In this document: positions 1 through 9,739 of the stretch, in pieces
Numbering within the stretch: the stretch's first letter is position 1
How the letters are laid out: each line of letters opens with the position of its first letter
Assembly (NCBI RefSeq): GCF_019697375.1
Contig: NZ_JAHCDI010000004.1
Coordinates: 2,901,324 to 2,965,323, forward strand
DNA length: 64,000 nucleotides
Reading direction: 5' to 3'
DNA from: Micromonospora tarapacensis
Lineage (GTDB): Bacteria; Actinomycetota; Actinomycetes; Mycobacteriales; Micromonosporaceae
Notes under the pieces: model-generated
Seen by the model: the letters and a program-made list of their open reading frames with translations, nothing else
The model's database searches: none
What the model was told of the DNA's origin: nothing
Made by a program: the position numbers and the translations under genes

Positions 1-742
1 TGTCGAACCTGCGGGCGTCCTCGGCGAGCCGCAGCGGCGGGCCGTAGTAGGAGGCGTGCGGGTCGTGGCCCGCGTACCACCCGGCGGCGTCCGGCCGCAG
101 CCGGTCCCGCAGCGTGGGGGCGAGGTAGGCGAACGCGGTGCCCCGAGGGCCCATCAGCCACTTGTACCCGCCGGCCACCACCACGTCGGCGCGGCCCGCG
201 TCGAACGGCAGCCAGCCGCACGCCTGGGTGGCGTCGACCGCGACGAGCGCGCCGTGGGTCCGGGCCGCCGCGACGATGTCGTCGTACGCGGCCACCGTGC
301 CGTCGGCGGACTGCACCAGGCTGAACGCCACCAGGTCGGTGTCGGCGTCGACCGAGGCGGCCAGTTCGGCCAGCGGCACGGTACGTACCTGGACTCCCCG
401 GGCCTCCTGCACCAGCCAGGGGAAGAGGTTGGAGGTGAACTCGACCTCGGGCACGACCATCCGGGCGCCGGCGGGCAGCGCGGCGGCCACCGGCGCCAGC
501 AGTTGCGAGACTGTGCCGCCGACCGCGACGTCGACCACCGGCACCCCGACGAGCCGGGCGAAGGCGGCCCGGCACCGGTCGGTGGCCCCACCCCAGGTCT
601 CCCACGACCCCTGTCCCGCCCGCCAGTCGGCCAGCGCCTCCTGCAGCGCGTCCCAGCCCGGGTCGGGCGGCAACCCGTAGCTGGCGGTGTTCAGCCACCC
701 CGGCTGCGGTTGCCACAGCTTCTGCGCCTGTTCCAGTTCCAC
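1..742 (-). CDS. Class V aminotransferase family PLP enzyme, 3' end outside window
   Basis: PLP-dependent fold-type I enzyme of the class V aminotransferase / cysteine desulfurase superfamily; the substrate cannot be told from sequence. About 247 N-terminal residues are present and the gene runs off the left edge. GTG at 742 gives VELEQAQKLWQPQPG, leading into a WLNTASYGLPP segment typical of the family. The aspartate that contacts the PLP ring lies in VDATQ (about residue 169) and the Schiff-base lysine in GGYKWLMG (about 194), so the catalytic core looks intact. It reads in the same direction as dnaE but is separated from it by about 214 bp containing a strong hairpin, so it is probably an independent unit. 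Confidence 0.85.
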   Translation of the reverse strand, partial: MELEQAQKLWQPQPGWLNTASYGLPPDPGWDALQEALADWRAGQGSWETWGGATDRCRAAFARLVGVPVVDVAVGGTVSQLLAPVAAALPAGARMVVPEVEFTSNLFPWLVQEARGVQVRTVPLAELAASVDADTDLVAFSLVQSADGTVAAYDDIVAAARTHGALVAVDATQACGWLPFDAGRADVVVAGGYKWLMGPRGTAFAYLAPTLRDRLRPDAAGWYAGHDPHASYYGPPLRLAEDARRFD

Positions 743-809
743 GACCCGACGCTAGCCGTCCCAACGGCGCCCCCTAAGCGCCAATCCCACCACTCTGGCC
801 CCCACCCAC

Positions 810-836
810 CCCCCTCCGCCCCCTCCGCCCCCTCCG
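810..836. repeat. Tandem CCCCCTCCG repeat, three units
   Basis: Three exact copies of a 9-bp unit (CCCCCTCCG) in the C-rich tract left of the dnaE hairpin. The C-rich side faces a G-rich tract at 920-948 across the hairpin, so the two may pair as an outer stem. Confidence 0.8.
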
Positions 837-842
837 CCCCGT

Positions 843-913
843 CGATCATGCAGTTGTGGCACCTAACGAAGCGGACTTACCTGGGCGTAACAACAACCAC
901 AACTGCATGATCG
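843..913. terminator. Long hairpin downstream of dnaE
   Basis: A 17-bp perfect inverted repeat: CGATCATGCAGTTGTGG at 843-859 and its complement at 897-913, with a 37-nt loop. It lies just beyond the dnaE stop codon (dnaE reads leftward) and before the next minus-strand gene. The stem is clearly less GC-rich than its surroundings. There is no T-tract, so it could be a factor-assisted terminator, an mRNA 3'-end stabiliser or a dispersed palindromic repeat; a relative with the same CGATCATG stem foot and C-rich/G-rich flanks is at 43813-43901. Confidence 0.65.
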
Positions 914-919
914 GCGCGC

Positions 920-948
920 GGGTGGGGGTGGGGGTGGGGGTGGGGTGG
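920..948 (+). other. G-quadruplex-type tract next to the dnaE stop
   Basis: At least five runs of three or more G separated by single T residues (GGGTGGGGGTGGGGG pattern) directly beyond the dnaE stop codon. This satisfies the usual G4 motif on the + strand; the dnaE transcript would carry the complementary C-rich strand. Confidence 0.6.
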
Positions 949-956
949 CGCGCGGG

Positions 957-3900
957 TCAGGTGACGTTGGCGGGGCCGAGGACGCTCTTCAGGTCGGCCA
1001 TCAGGGCGGTGGTGGCGGCCACCCGGACCGGGGGCAGCCGCCAGGTGGTGGTCCGGCCGCCGTTGAGCAGCTTGACGTGCACCTCGGCGTCGCCCGGGTG
1101 CAGCACCAGGGTCTCCTTGAGCCGGGCCACCAGCGGCGGGGTGCAGCGGGTCACCGGGATGGTGAGGGTGACCGGCTTGTTCGCCGCGCTGGTGCTGATG
1201 TCCGGCAGGGACATGTCCATCGCCATGATCCGCGGGGTGTCGTCCCGCCGGTCGACCCGACCCTTGACCACCACGATCGCGTCCTCGGCGATGTACTGCC
1301 CGATCACCTCGTAGGTGTTCGGGAAGAACAGCGTCTCCACCCCGCCGGCGAGGTCCTCCAGGGTCGCCGAGGCCCACGCCCGGCCCTGCTTGGTGACCCG
1401 GCGCTGCACCCCGGAGAGGATGCCGGCGAGGGTGACCACGGCACCGTCGGGCACGGTGCCCTCCTCCGCCAGCGCCGCGATGGTGGTGTCGGCCGCCGCG
1501 CCGAGGATGTGTTCCAGGCCGAACAGCGGATGGTCGGAGACGTACAGGCCGAGCATCTCCCGTTCGAAGGCCAGCTTGTCGCGCTTGTCCCACTCCCCCT
1601 CGGCGATGGTCGGCATCACCGTGGTGCTGGTCGCGGTCTCGGCGTCACCGAAGCCGGCGCCGAACAGGTCGTACTGCCCGACGGCCTCCTTGCGCTTGAC
1701 GTCGGCGTACGCGTCGATGGCGTCGGCGTGCACCGCGAGCAGGGCCTTGCGGGGGTGTTTGAGCGAGTCGAACGCACCCGCCTTGATCAGCGATTCGATG
1801 GTCTTCTTGTTGCAGACCACCGCATCCACCTTGGCCAGGAAGTCGTAGAAGTCGGCGTACCCGCCCTTCTCCTCGCGGCAGCGCATGATCGAGGCGACCA
1901 CGTTCGCGCCGACGTTGCGGATCGCGCCGAGGCCGAAGCGGATCTCCCTGCCGACCGGGGTGAACGGCCCGGCCGAGGTGTTCACGTCGGGCGGCAGCAC
2001 CTGGATGCCCATCCGGCGGCACTCCGACAGGTACATGGCCATCTTGTCCTTGTCGTCGCCGACGGAGGTGAGCAGCGCCGCCATGTACTCGGCCGGGTAG
2101 TTGGCCTTCAGGTAGCCGGTCCAGTAGGACACCAGGCCGTAGCCGGCGGTGTGCGCCTTGTTGAAGGCGTAGTCGGCGAACGGGACGAGGATGTCCCACA
2201 GCGTCTTGATGGCCTCGTCGGAGTAGCCGTTGCTCCTCATCCCGTCCCGGAAGGGGATGAACTCCTTGTCGAGGACCTCCTTCTTCTTCTTGCCCATCGC
2301 CCGGCGCAGCAGGTCGGCCTGGCCCAGGCTGTAGCCGGCCAGCTTCTGCGCGGCGCGCTGCACCTGCTCCTGGTAGACGATCAGGCCATGGGTGGGGCCG
2401 AGGATCTCCTCCAGGGGCTCGGCCAGTTCCGGGTGGATCGGGGTGATCTCCTGGAGGCCGTTCTTGCGCAGCGCGTAGTTGGTGTGCGAGTTGGCCCCCA
2501 TCGGGCCGGGCCGGTACAACGCCAGGACGGCGGAGATGTCCTCGAAGTTGTCCGGCTTCATCAGCCGCAGCAGCGAGCGCATCGGCCCGCCGTCGAGCTG
2601 GAACACGCCGAGGGTGTCGCCCCGGGCCAGCAGCTCGTACGTCGGCTTGTCGTCCAGCGGCAGCTTGAGCAGGTCAACCTTGCGGCCGTGGTTGAGCTCG
2701 ATGTTCTTCAGCGCGTCGTCGATGATGGTCAGGTTGCGCAGGCCGAGGAAGTCCATCTTCAACAGCCCGAGCGACTCGCACGTCGGGTAGTCGAACTGGG
2801 TGATGATCGCCCCGTCGGCGTCCCGGCGCATCAGCGGGATGTGTTCGATGATCGGCTCGGCCGACATGATGACGCCGGCCGCGTGCACGCCGGTCTGCCG
2901 GATCAGCCCCTCGATGCCGCGCGCGGTGTCGATGACCTTCTTGACGTCCGGGTCGGACTCGTACAGGCCACGGATCTCACCGGCCTCGGCGTACCGCGGG
3001 TGCTTCGCGTCGAAGATGCCGGTCAGCGGGATGTCCTTGCCCATCACGGCCGGCGGCATGGCCTTGGTGATCCGGTCGCCGACCGCGTACGGGAAGCCGA
3101 GTACCCGGGCCGAGTCCTTGATCGCGGCCTTCGCCTTGATCGTGCCGAAGGTGGCGATTTGCGCGACCTTGTCCTCGCCCCACTTGTCGGTGACGTACTT
3201 GATCACCTCACCGCGCCGGCGCTCGTCGAAGTCGATGTCGACGTCCGGCATGGAGACCCGCTCGGGGTTGAGGAACCGCTCGAAGATCAGCCCGTGCGGG
3301 ATCGGGTCCAGGTCGGTGATCCCCAGGGCGTACGCGACCAGGGATCCGGCCGCGGAGCCACGGCCCGGACCCACGGCGATGCCCTGCGCCTTGGCCCACC
3401 CGATGAAGTCGGCCACCACGAGGAAGTACGACGGGAAGCCCATCTGGATGATGACACCCAGTTCGTACTCGGCCTGCACGACGTGCCCCTCGGGGACGCC
3501 CTCCGGGTAGCGGCGCGCCAGCCCGGCGAAGGTCTCCTTACGGAACCAGGACTCCTCGGTCTCCCCCGCCGGCACCGGGAACCGCGGCATCAGGTTGTGG
3601 AACTCGAACATCCCGGTCGGGTCGACCCGCTCGGCGACCAGCAGGGTGTTGCGGCACCCCTCCAGCCAGGCGTCGGAGCCGTCCACGCCGCGCATCTCGT
3701 CGGCCGACTTGATGTAGTAGCCGCTGCCGCCGAACTTGAACCGGTTCGGGTCGGCGACGTTGCTGCCGGTCTGCACGCACAGCAGCACGTCGTGCGCCTC
3801 GGACTGCGCCTCGTGGGTGTAGTGCGAGTCGTTGGTGACGACCGGCGGGATGCCGAGCTTGCGGCCGATCTCCAGTAGCCCGTCGCGGACCCGCTTCTCG

Positions 3901-4490
3901 ATGTCCAGGCCGTGGTCCATCAACTCCAGGAAGTAGTTCTCCTTGCCGAAGATGTCCTGGTACTTCGCCGCGGCTTCGAGGGCCTGCGCGTCGTGGCCGA
4001 GCCGCAGCCGGGTCTGCACCTCGCCGGAGGGGCAGCCGGTGGTGGCCATCAGGCCGTCGGCGTGCGCGGCGAGCAGCTCGGCGTCCATCCGTGGCCACTT
4101 CACGAAGTAGCCCTCGGTGTACGCCTTCGTGGTGAGCGTGAAGAGGTTGTGCAGGCCGGTCTTGTTACGCGCCCAGATCGTCTTGTGGGTGTAGCCACCG
4201 CTGCCGGAGACGTCGTCGCTCTTCTGCTCCGGGCGGCCCCACCGCACCCGCTGCTTGTGGAACCGCGACTCCGGCGCCACGTACGCCTCGATGCCCAGGA
4301 TCGGGGTGACCCCGGCGGCCATCGCCTGCTTGTGGAAGTCGTTCGCGCCGTGCATGTTGCCGTGGTCGGTCATCGCCACGGCCGGCATCCCCTGCCGCTT
4401 GACCTCGGCGAACAGATCCTTGAGCCGGGCCGCCCCGTCGAGCATCGAGTACTCCGTGTGCACGTGCAGATGCGCGAACGAGTCGCCCAT
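957..4490 (-). CDS. dnaE: DNA polymerase III subunit alpha (DnaE1)
   Basis: Replicative DNA polymerase catalytic subunit that extends primers in the replisome. The 1177-residue product has the normal length for actinobacterial DnaE1. An N-terminal PHP domain begins with [14 protein letters not shown] (residues 7-20). The polymerase catalytic aspartates lie in PDVDIDFD (415-422). The RQTGVHAAG and YQEQVQ segments of the palm/fingers are present, followed by helix-hairpin-helix and OB-fold regions ([19 protein letters not shown] near residue 1010). ATG at 4490 starts the family-typical MGDSFAHLH. The gene reads alone on the minus strand, divergent from lemA, with about 178 bp of promoter space. 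The frame is intact over more than 3.5 kb, in contrast to many genes further on. Confidence 0.98.
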   Translation of the reverse strand: MGDSFAHLHVHTEYSMLDGAARLKDLFAEVKRQGMPAVAMTDHGNMHGANDFHKQAMAAGVTPILGIEAYVAPESRFHKQRVRWGRPEQKSDDVSGSGGYTHKTIWARNKTGLHNLFTLTTKAYTEGYFVKWPRMDAELLAAHADGLMATTGCPSGEVQTRLRLGHDAQALEAAAKYQDIFGKENYFLELMDHGLDIEKRVRDGLLEIGRKLGIPPVVTNDSHYTHEAQSEAHDVLLCVQTGSNVADPNRFKFGGSGYYIKSADEMRGVDGSDAWLEGCRNTLLVAERVDPTGMFEFHNLMPRFPVPAGETEESWFRKETFAGLARRYPEGVPEGHVVQAEYELGVIIQMGFPSYFLVVADFIGWAKAQGIAVGPGRGSAAGSLVAYALGITDLDPIPHGLIFERFLNPERVSMPDVDIDFDERRRGEVIKYVTDKWGEDKVAQIATFGTIKAKAAIKDSARVLGFPYAVGDRITKAMPPAVMGKDIPLTGIFDAKHPRYAEAGEIRGLYESDPDVKKVIDTARGIEGLIRQTGVHAAGVIMSAEPIIEHIPLMRRDADGAIITQFDYPTCESLGLLKMDFLGLRNLTIIDDALKNIELNHGRKVDLLKLPLDDKPTYELLARGDTLGVFQLDGGPMRSLLRLMKPDNFEDISAVLALYRPGPMGANSHTNYALRKNGLQEITPIHPELAEPLEEILGPTHGLIVYQEQVQRAAQKLAGYSLGQADLLRRAMGKKKKEVLDKEFIPFRDGMRSNGYSDEAIKTLWDILVPFADYAFNKAHTAGYGLVSYWTGYLKANYPAEYMAALLTSVGDDKDKMAMYLSECRRMGIQVLPPDVNTSAGPFTPVGREIRFGLGAIRNVGANVVASIMRCREEKGGYADFYDFLAKVDAVVCNKKTIESLIKAGAFDSLKHPRKALLAVHADAIDAYADVKRKEAVGQYDLFGAGFGDAETATSTTVMPTIAEGEWDKRDKLAFEREMLGLYVSDHPLFGLEHILGAAADTTIAALAEEGTVPDGAVVTLAGILSGVQRRVTKQGRAWASATLEDLAGGVETLFFPNTYEVIGQYIAEDAIVVVKGRVDRRDDTPRIMAMDMSLPDISTSAANKPVTLTIPVTRCTPPLVARLKETLVLHPGDAEVHVKLLNGGRTTTWRLPPVRVAATTALMADLKSVLGPANVT

Positions 4491-4668
4491 ACGGAGGCCC
4501 CCGGGTCAGTTGATCGAGTCGGTCGGGCTAACCCTATCCCCGCCGCCGGGCGGGCTCCAGCGCGCCGCGCCCCCGGCCGGACCGTCGCAACAGCAGGCAG
4601 GAGCAGGGTGTGGGCCGACGAACGTACGATGATCGGCGACAGGACCGACGCGCACCGAGGGAGCGACC

Positions 4669-5264
4669 GTGGAACTGATCATCGGATTGGCATGTCTCGC
4701 GTTGATCGTCGTGGCGGTGCTCGGCTTCGGCGTCTCGATCTACAACGGGCTGGTCCGGGCCCGCAACGCGTACCGCAACGCCTTCGCCCAGATCGACGTG
4801 CAACTCGTCCGGCGACATGACCTCATCCCCAACCTGGTGGAGACCGCCAAGGGCTACCTCAAACACGAGCGGGAGACGCTGGAGGCGGTGATCGCCGCCC
4901 GGACCGCCGCCGTCAACGCCCAGGCCGCCGCCGCGGCGGCCCCGGCGACCCGGCCGCCATGCAGCAGCTCGGCGGCGCGGAGAACATGCTCACCGCCACC
5001 CTGGGCCGGCTGTTCGCCCTCTCCGAGGCGTACCCGGACCTCAAGGCCAACCAGAACATGATGCAGCTGTCCGAGGAGCTGACCTCGACCGAGAACCGGG
5101 TCGCCTTCGCCCGGCAGGCGTACAACGACGCGGTGATGGCCTACAACAACAAGCGCGAGGCGTTCCCGTCCAGCGTGGTGGCGGGGATGTTCTCCTTCGG
5201 GCCGGCGGCACTGTTCGAGCCGGACGACCCGCAGCAGCGCCAGGCACCGCAGGTCTCGTTCTGA
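4669..5264 (+). CDS. lemA: LemA family protein (one frameshift)
   Basis: LemA-type protein: an N-terminal membrane anchor (residues 3-25) followed by a long helical, coiled-coil-like domain ([36 protein letters not shown]). GTG at 4669 follows a GAGGGAG ribosome-binding site. The frame breaks at the CCCC run 4940-4943: restoring one C gives [18 protein letters not shown] and continues to VSF at the stop, 198 residues, normal for the family. It is followed after 10 bp by an M48 membrane peptidase, and lemA-htpX-like pairs are common, so a joint role in membrane-protein quality control or envelope stress is likely but unproven. I consider the frameshift a sequence error. Confidence 0.88.
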
Positions 5265-5274
5265 TCGGGCCCCG

Positions 5275-7230
5275 ATGAACTTCTTCGAACGGCAGCGCCA
5301 GGTACGCCGGCTGTCGACCCGGCTGGTACTGCTGTTCGTGCTGGCCGTGATCGGCATCGTGGTGGTGGTGAACCTCGCGGCGGTGTTCGCGTTCAACGCC
5401 ACCTCCGCCGATCCCGGACAGCTCGCCGGGTTCGTCGCGATGGTCACCGTGGCCACGGTCCTGGCGATCGGGCTGGCCGCCCTGGTCCGTACGGTCGCGT
5501 TGCGCGGCGGGGGTGGGAAGGTGGCCCGCGAGCTGGGCGGGGTGCCGGTGCCGGCGGACACCACCGACCCGGAGCTGCGCCGACTGCGCAACGTCGTCGA
5601 GGAGATGGCGCTGGCCTCCGGCGTGCCCGTCCCGGAGGTCTACGTCCTGCCGGAGGAGTCCGCGATCAACGCCTTCGCCGCCGGCTGGACGCCGTCCGAC
5701 GCCGCCGTGGCGGTCACCCGGGGCGCGTTGCGGCGACTCAACCGCGACGAGCTCCAGGGGGTCATCGCCCACGAGTTCAGCCACGTCGTCAACGGCGACA
5801 TGCGGCTCAACATCCGGCTGATGGGCCTGCTGTTCGGCATCCTCTTCCTGACCGTGATCGGCCGTGGGCTGGCCCGCGCCGGTGTCATCGGCGGCGGCCG
5901 GTCACGCGGCAACAACAGCGGTGGCAGCGCCGCCCCGCTGGCGCTGGTGGGCCTGGCGCTGCTGGTGGCCGGCTACGTGGGTGTCCTCGCCGGGCGGCTC
6001 ATCCAGGCGTCGGTGTCCCGCCAGCGGGAGTACCTCGCCGACGCCTCGGCGGTGCAGTACACCCGCCAGACCCGCGGCATCGCCGGGGCGCTGAAGAAGA
6101 TCGGGGGCCTCACCGACGGGTCCGAGCTGAAGTCGTCGAAGCGCGACGAGGTGGGGCACATGCTCTTCGGCGAGGCGGCCCGGACGTCCTGGTTCGCCAC
6201 CCACCCGCCGCTGGCCGACCGGATCAAGGCATTGGAGCCGTCGTTCGACCCGGCCGAGCTGCAACGGCTGTCGCGCCAGTGGGCGGCGGCACCGCCGTCG
6301 GGTCGGCAGGAGGACATCGCCCTCGGCCTGGCCCCGACGACGCCGGCGGACCGTCCGGACGCGGCAGGCCACCCGGGCGGGGCGGGGCGGGACGAGCGGG
6401 TACGCATCGCACCGGAGGATGTGTTGGGCCGGGTGGCAGCGCCGACCGACAGCGCCTACGCCCACGCCGCAACGATCCTCGACCGGATCCCGGATCCGCT
6501 GCTCGACCGGGCCCGCGATCGGCAGGCGGCCGTACCGCTGCTGCTCGGCCTGCTGCTCAGCGCCGAGCCGGAGGTCCGGCAGCACCAGTACGCCGCGGTG
6601 GCCCAGCGGCACGGCCAGGAACTGGCCGACGATGGCCTGCGCGCGGCGGACGACCTGGTCGGGTTCCCCGCCGAGCTACGGTTGCCGCTGGCCGAGCTGG
6701 CCTTCCCGGCGTTACACGATCGACCCGGCCCCGAGTTGGAGTCACTGCTGGCGGCCGTGTTCACGTTGATCCGGGCAGACGGCGCGATCAACGTGACCGA
6801 GTACTGCCTGTCCCGGCTGCTGCTGGCCGAGTTGGAGGAGTCGCTGCGGCCGGACTCCCGGTGGCGTACCGACCGGCGCAAACTCACCGATGCGCGCTCA
6901 GCGGCGGCCGTCCTGCTGGCCATCCTCGCGCAGGTCGGGCACCCGCACCCAGGCGAGGCGGAACTCGCCTTCCAGACCGGAGTCGGCACGCTGCTGCCGG
7001 GCACCAACCTGCCGTACGCGCCGCCGGAGAATGGCGTGCTCGCTCTGGAGACCGTGTGGCCGGTGCTCGACGGGTTGCGGCCTGGCGACAAGGAACGGCT
7101 GGTGGCGGCCACCGTCGCGGTGATCAGCCACGACGGGATGATGACCGTGCCCGAGATCGAGTTGCTGCGGACGATCTGTGGTCTGCTGCACTGTCCGCTG
7201 CCGCCGATGGCCGGCCACGTCACCGACTGA
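5275..7230 (+). CDS. M48 family membrane metallopeptidase (HtpX-like) with TerB-like C-terminal region
   Basis: Zinc metallopeptidase of the HtpX/Ste24 type, predicted to act in the membrane. There are two N-terminal membrane segments (about 17-40 and 50-72), then the zinc motif HEFSH (residues 166-170) and the third-ligand region REYLADASA (about 250). Two further hydrophobic segments lie between them. The ATHPPLADRI motif near 310 is also typical of HtpX. The protein is 651 residues, twice a usual HtpX. The extra C-terminal half is soluble and helical and ends in a pattern (VISHDGMMTVPEIELLRTIC) like TerB-type domains. It follows lemA by 10 bp, probably as one operon. Known: HtpX degrades damaged membrane proteins. 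Inferred: the C-terminal domain senses or recruits partners. Confidence 0.9.
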   Translation: MNFFERQRQVRRLSTRLVLLFVLAVIGIVVVVNLAAVFAFNATSADPGQLAGFVAMVTVATVLAIGLAALVRTVALRGGGGKVARELGGVPVPADTTDPELRRLRNVVEEMALASGVPVPEVYVLPEESAINAFAAGWTPSDAAVAVTRGALRRLNRDELQGVIAHEFSHVVNGDMRLNIRLMGLLFGILFLTVIGRGLARAGVIGGGRSRGNNSGGSAAPLALVGLALLVAGYVGVLAGRLIQASVSRQREYLADASAVQYTRQTRGIAGALKKIGGLTDGSELKSSKRDEVGHMLFGEAARTSWFATHPPLADRIKALEPSFDPAELQRLSRQWAAAPPSGRQEDIALGLAPTTPADRPDAAGHPGGAGRDERVRIAPEDVLGRVAAPTDSAYAHAATILDRIPDPLLDRARDRQAAVPLLLGLLLSAEPEVRQHQYAAVAQRHGQELADDGLRAADDLVGFPAELRLPLAELAFPALHDRPGPELESLLAAVFTLIRADGAINVTEYCLSRLLLAELEESLRPDSRWRTDRRKLTDARSAAAVLLAILAQVGHPHPGEAELAFQTGVGTLLPGTNLPYAPPENGVLALETVWPVLDGLRPGDKERLVAATVAVISHDGMMTVPEIELLRTICGLLHCPLPPMAGHVTD

Positions 7231-7667
7231 CCATCGCCTGCTCGCCGCTCCCCGCTTCCCGACTCCCAGCAGCGGCCCCGGCCGGCCGACACCCTCCCGG
7301 CCGGGCACGGCCGGTCCACGGCGGCGCTGGCCCGGCGGCGCGCTGCCCCCCGCGGGCCTACCGAAACGCCACCACAGAGAGTTGTTGTCACTTCGCGTCA
7401 CGTCAGCGGGGCCCACCTCCACCCCACTACGCACCTTTGCTCTGCTTCAACCCGCGCACTGGCGCCTGAGCAGGCATGCTGCGCCAGCCGTCGGCCACAC
7501 GTGCCGCACCCACTGATACGTTCCGTGAGCGTTGCGCCGGTTGAAGCAGAGCAAAGGAGGCGCAGGATGGTGGTGGAGGGAGGACGGGCAGCACTGTCCG
7601 TGAGGACCGGCGAGCGGACCGAGCACCTGATCGCACCGACGCGACGGGCGGGCGGCGCGGGGATGGC
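7231..7667. other. 437-bp intergenic region with a long-range inverted repeat
   Basis: No gene is supported here. The left part is ordinary GC-rich spacer after the M48 stop. The right part holds a 19-bp perfect inverted repeat (see 7434-7557) and then the leader of the sensor kinase gene, including a GAGGGAGGA purine tract about 90 bp upstream of its start. Confidence 0.6.
7434..7557. repeat. 19-bp perfect inverted repeat with 86-bp spacer
   Basis: CCTTTGCTCTGCTTCAACC at 7434-7452 is the exact reverse complement of 7539-7557. The arms are unusually AT-rich for this genome. The right arm ends in AAAGGAGG, which would resemble a ribosome-binding site. It could be a bipartite operator, a dispersed intergenic repeat or a long-loop hairpin in the leader of the downstream sensor kinase. 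Confidence 0.75.
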
Positions 7668-8981
7668 ATGCTGCCCGGGGTGAGCACCGAGACCACCGAC
7701 GAGTGGCGGCGGGCCGGAACCAGTGCCGAGTGGCGGCGACCGGGCCCGACGCCGGAGCAGCGACGACTCGACCTGTACGCCGGTCTCGCCGCGACGGTCC
7801 TCGCCCTGCTCAGCCTGACGTTGGCCCGTAGCACCGGAGCGTTCATGCTGGGACCACCGCCGTCCGGTGTCGAACAGCTCTTCTGGACAGTCGCGGTGCC
7901 GCTGCCGCTGATCTGGCGACGTCGCTTTCCCGTCGCCGCCACGCTTGCCGTGTCGGCCGCGTTCATCGGTTCGCAGGTGCGCGCCGTCCCCGAGTGGCAG
8001 CTCTCCTCCTGGGCGCTGTTCATCGCCATCTACACGCTCGGCGCCTGGGGTCGGGACCGTCGGGTGTCCCGCCGGCTGCGGATCGGCGTGATCGTCGCGA
8101 TGTTCACCTGGATGGGCATCTCCTTGTCGATCAACTACGGCACGCTCAGCGCGGAGGCCTTCGCCGACGCGGTCGGCCCGGTGCCGCCGGTGCTCGCCGC
8201 GATCGTCACCGGGATCCTGGTAAATGCGCTGTACTTCGGGTTCGCGTACTTCTTCGGCGAGACCGCCTGGGTGGCCGCCCGTCGTCAGCATCAGGTGGCC
8301 GAGCAGGCGGAGCGGCTGCGCCGGTCACAGGCCGAGGTACGCGAGCACGCGGTGGTCGGCGAGCGGGTCCGGATCGCCCGTGAGCTGCACGACGTGGTCG
8401 CCCACCACGTGTCCGTGATGGGCGTACAGGCGGCGGCCTGTCGCCGCGTCTTGGAAAAGGATCCGGCCAAGGCCCGTGCCGCGCTCGCCTCCGTCGAGGA
8501 GACCGCCCGCCAGGCGATCGACGAGTTGCGCCGGATGCTCGGTGTGCTGCGGGCCCACGACGGCGACCCGGAGAACACCCGACAGCCGGCCGGGGTCGAT
8601 CGGATAGCCGCCCTGGTGGACCGGGCCGGCGAGGCCGGCCTACGCGCCACCGTGGGGGTGTACGGCGACCCGCAGCCGCTGCCCGAGTCGGTCTCCCAGG
8701 CCGCGTACCGGGTGGTGCAGGAGGCCGTGACGAACGTGCTGAAGCACGCCGCCGGGGCGAGTCTGCTCGACGTCCGAATCCGGTATCTGGCGCAGGAGAT
8801 GGAGGTCGAGGTGAGCGACGACGGCCGGGCCACCCGCTCGGCGAACGCCGACGGGCTGGGACTGGTCGGGATGCGGGAACGGGTCGCCACCCACGGCGGT
8901 GAGTTGGAGGTGGGTCCGCGTACCGGCGGTGGCTGGCGGGTGCGGGCCCGCTTCCCGCTGCCGGCGGGGAGTCCGGTGTGA
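7668..8981 (+). CDS. Sensor histidine kinase, HisKA_3 / NarL-type
   Basis: Membrane sensor kinase of a two-component system, 437 residues if ATG 7668 is used (GTG 7680 is an alternative). Several hydrophobic segments between about residues 30 and 190 form the membrane sensor. The HisKA_3 phospho-acceptor is His 241 in RIARELHDVVAHHVSVM. The ATPase domain shows VTNVLKHA (near 356) and DGLGLVGMRERV (near 402). Its stop overlaps the start of the response regulator by 4 bp (GTGA), so the two are co-translated. The ABC exporter genes follow, and kinase-regulator-ABC sets of this kind usually control efflux of cell-envelope-active compounds; the ligand is unknown. Confidence 0.93.
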   Translation: MLPGVSTETTDEWRRAGTSAEWRRPGPTPEQRRLDLYAGLAATVLALLSLTLARSTGAFMLGPPPSGVEQLFWTVAVPLPLIWRRRFPVAATLAVSAAFIGSQVRAVPEWQLSSWALFIAIYTLGAWGRDRRVSRRLRIGVIVAMFTWMGISLSINYGTLSAEAFADAVGPVPPVLAAIVTGILVNALYFGFAYFFGETAWVAARRQHQVAEQAERLRRSQAEVREHAVVGERVRIARELHDVVAHHVSVMGVQAAACRRVLEKDPAKARAALASVEETARQAIDELRRMLGVLRAHDGDPENTRQPAGVDRIAALVDRAGEAGLRATVGVYGDPQPLPESVSQAAYRVVQEAVTNVLKHAAGASLLDVRIRYLAQEMEVEVSDDGRATRSANADGLGLVGMRERVATHGGELEVGPRTGGGWRVRARFPLPAGSPV

Positions 8982-9658
8982 ACCCGATCCGGGTGCTCCT
9001 CGCCGACGACCATCACCTCGTGCGTACCGGCTTTCGGGTCATTCTGGAGATCGAGGACGACATCGAGGTGGTCGGCGAGGCCGCCGACGGGGAGCGGGCC
9101 GTCGGCATGACCCGGGCGCTGCGTCCGGACGTGGTGCTGATGGACGTGGAGATGCCCGGGGTGGACGGGTTGGAAGCCACCCGGCGGATCGGCGCCGACG
9201 CCGACGAGCCCGGCGGGCCGGCCGTGCTGATGCTTACCACCTTCGACCGCGACGACTACCTGTTCGCCGCGCTGCGCGCCGGGGCGAGCGGCTTCCTGCT
9301 CAAGAACGGCACGCCGGAGGCACTTGTCGACGCGATCCGGGTGGTGGCCCGTGGCGACGGCCTGCTCGCGCCGGAACTCACCCGGCGGGTGATCGCCACC
9401 TTCGCCCGCCCGGGCAGCCAACCCGGTGACGACGTGGCGTCGGAGGCGGCGCTGGAGACCCTGACACCCCGCGAACGCGAGGTCCTGGTGCTCGTCGCCG
9501 GGGGCGCCAGCAACGCCGAGATCGCCGCCAACCTGCACCTGGGCGAGGCGACGGTCAAGTCGCATGTCAGCCGGGTGCTGGCCAAGCTGGGCCTGCGTGA
9601 CCGGGTGCAGGCAGTGGTCTTCGCGTACGAACACGGGGTGGTCCGGCCCGGAGGGTGA
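8978..9658 (+). CDS. Response regulator, NarL/FixJ family
   Basis: DNA-binding response regulator, 226 residues. The receiver domain starts with the acidic pocket LLADDHHLVR; the phospho-acceptor aspartate is in VVLMDVEMPG (about residue 54) and the switch lysine in FLLKNG (about 109). The C-terminal LuxR-type helix-turn-helix runs from LTPREREVLVLVAGG to SHVSRVLAKL (about 160-210). GTG at 8978 overlaps the TGA of the cognate kinase. The ABC transporter begins 82 bp later and is the most likely target, although no operator could be recognised by eye. Confidence 0.95.
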   Translation: MNPIRVLLADDHHLVRTGFRVILEIEDDIEVVGEAADGERAVGMTRALRPDVVLMDVEMPGVDGLEATRRIGADADEPGGPAVLMLTTFDRDDYLFAALRAGASGFLLKNGTPEALVDAIRVVARGDGLLAPELTRRVIATFARPGSQPGDDVASEAALETLTPREREVLVLVAGGASNAEIAANLHLGEATVKSHVSRVLAKLGLRDRVQAVVFAYEHGVVRPGG

Positions 9659-9739
9659 GCGGCCTCCACCGCGAGAAGGAGCCGTGATCTCCGTCGGCGG
9701 GCGGACGGCAGCCCGCCATCCACGACCTAGCGTTGCCCC

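Noticed and set aside
810..836. CRISPR array
   Set aside because: Direct 9-bp tandem units without spacers; no cas genes anywhere in the window.
945..3878. Very long open frame on the plus strand antisense to dnaE
   Set aside because: It is the mirror of a GC-rich gene: dnaE is full length with all motifs on the other strand, and the antisense product is low-complexity V/G/R/H sequence without any domain.
4940..4943. Programmed ribosomal frameshift in lemA
   Set aside because: No slippery heptamer or downstream pseudoknot is evident, and the same kind of run shortening occurs in many unrelated genes.
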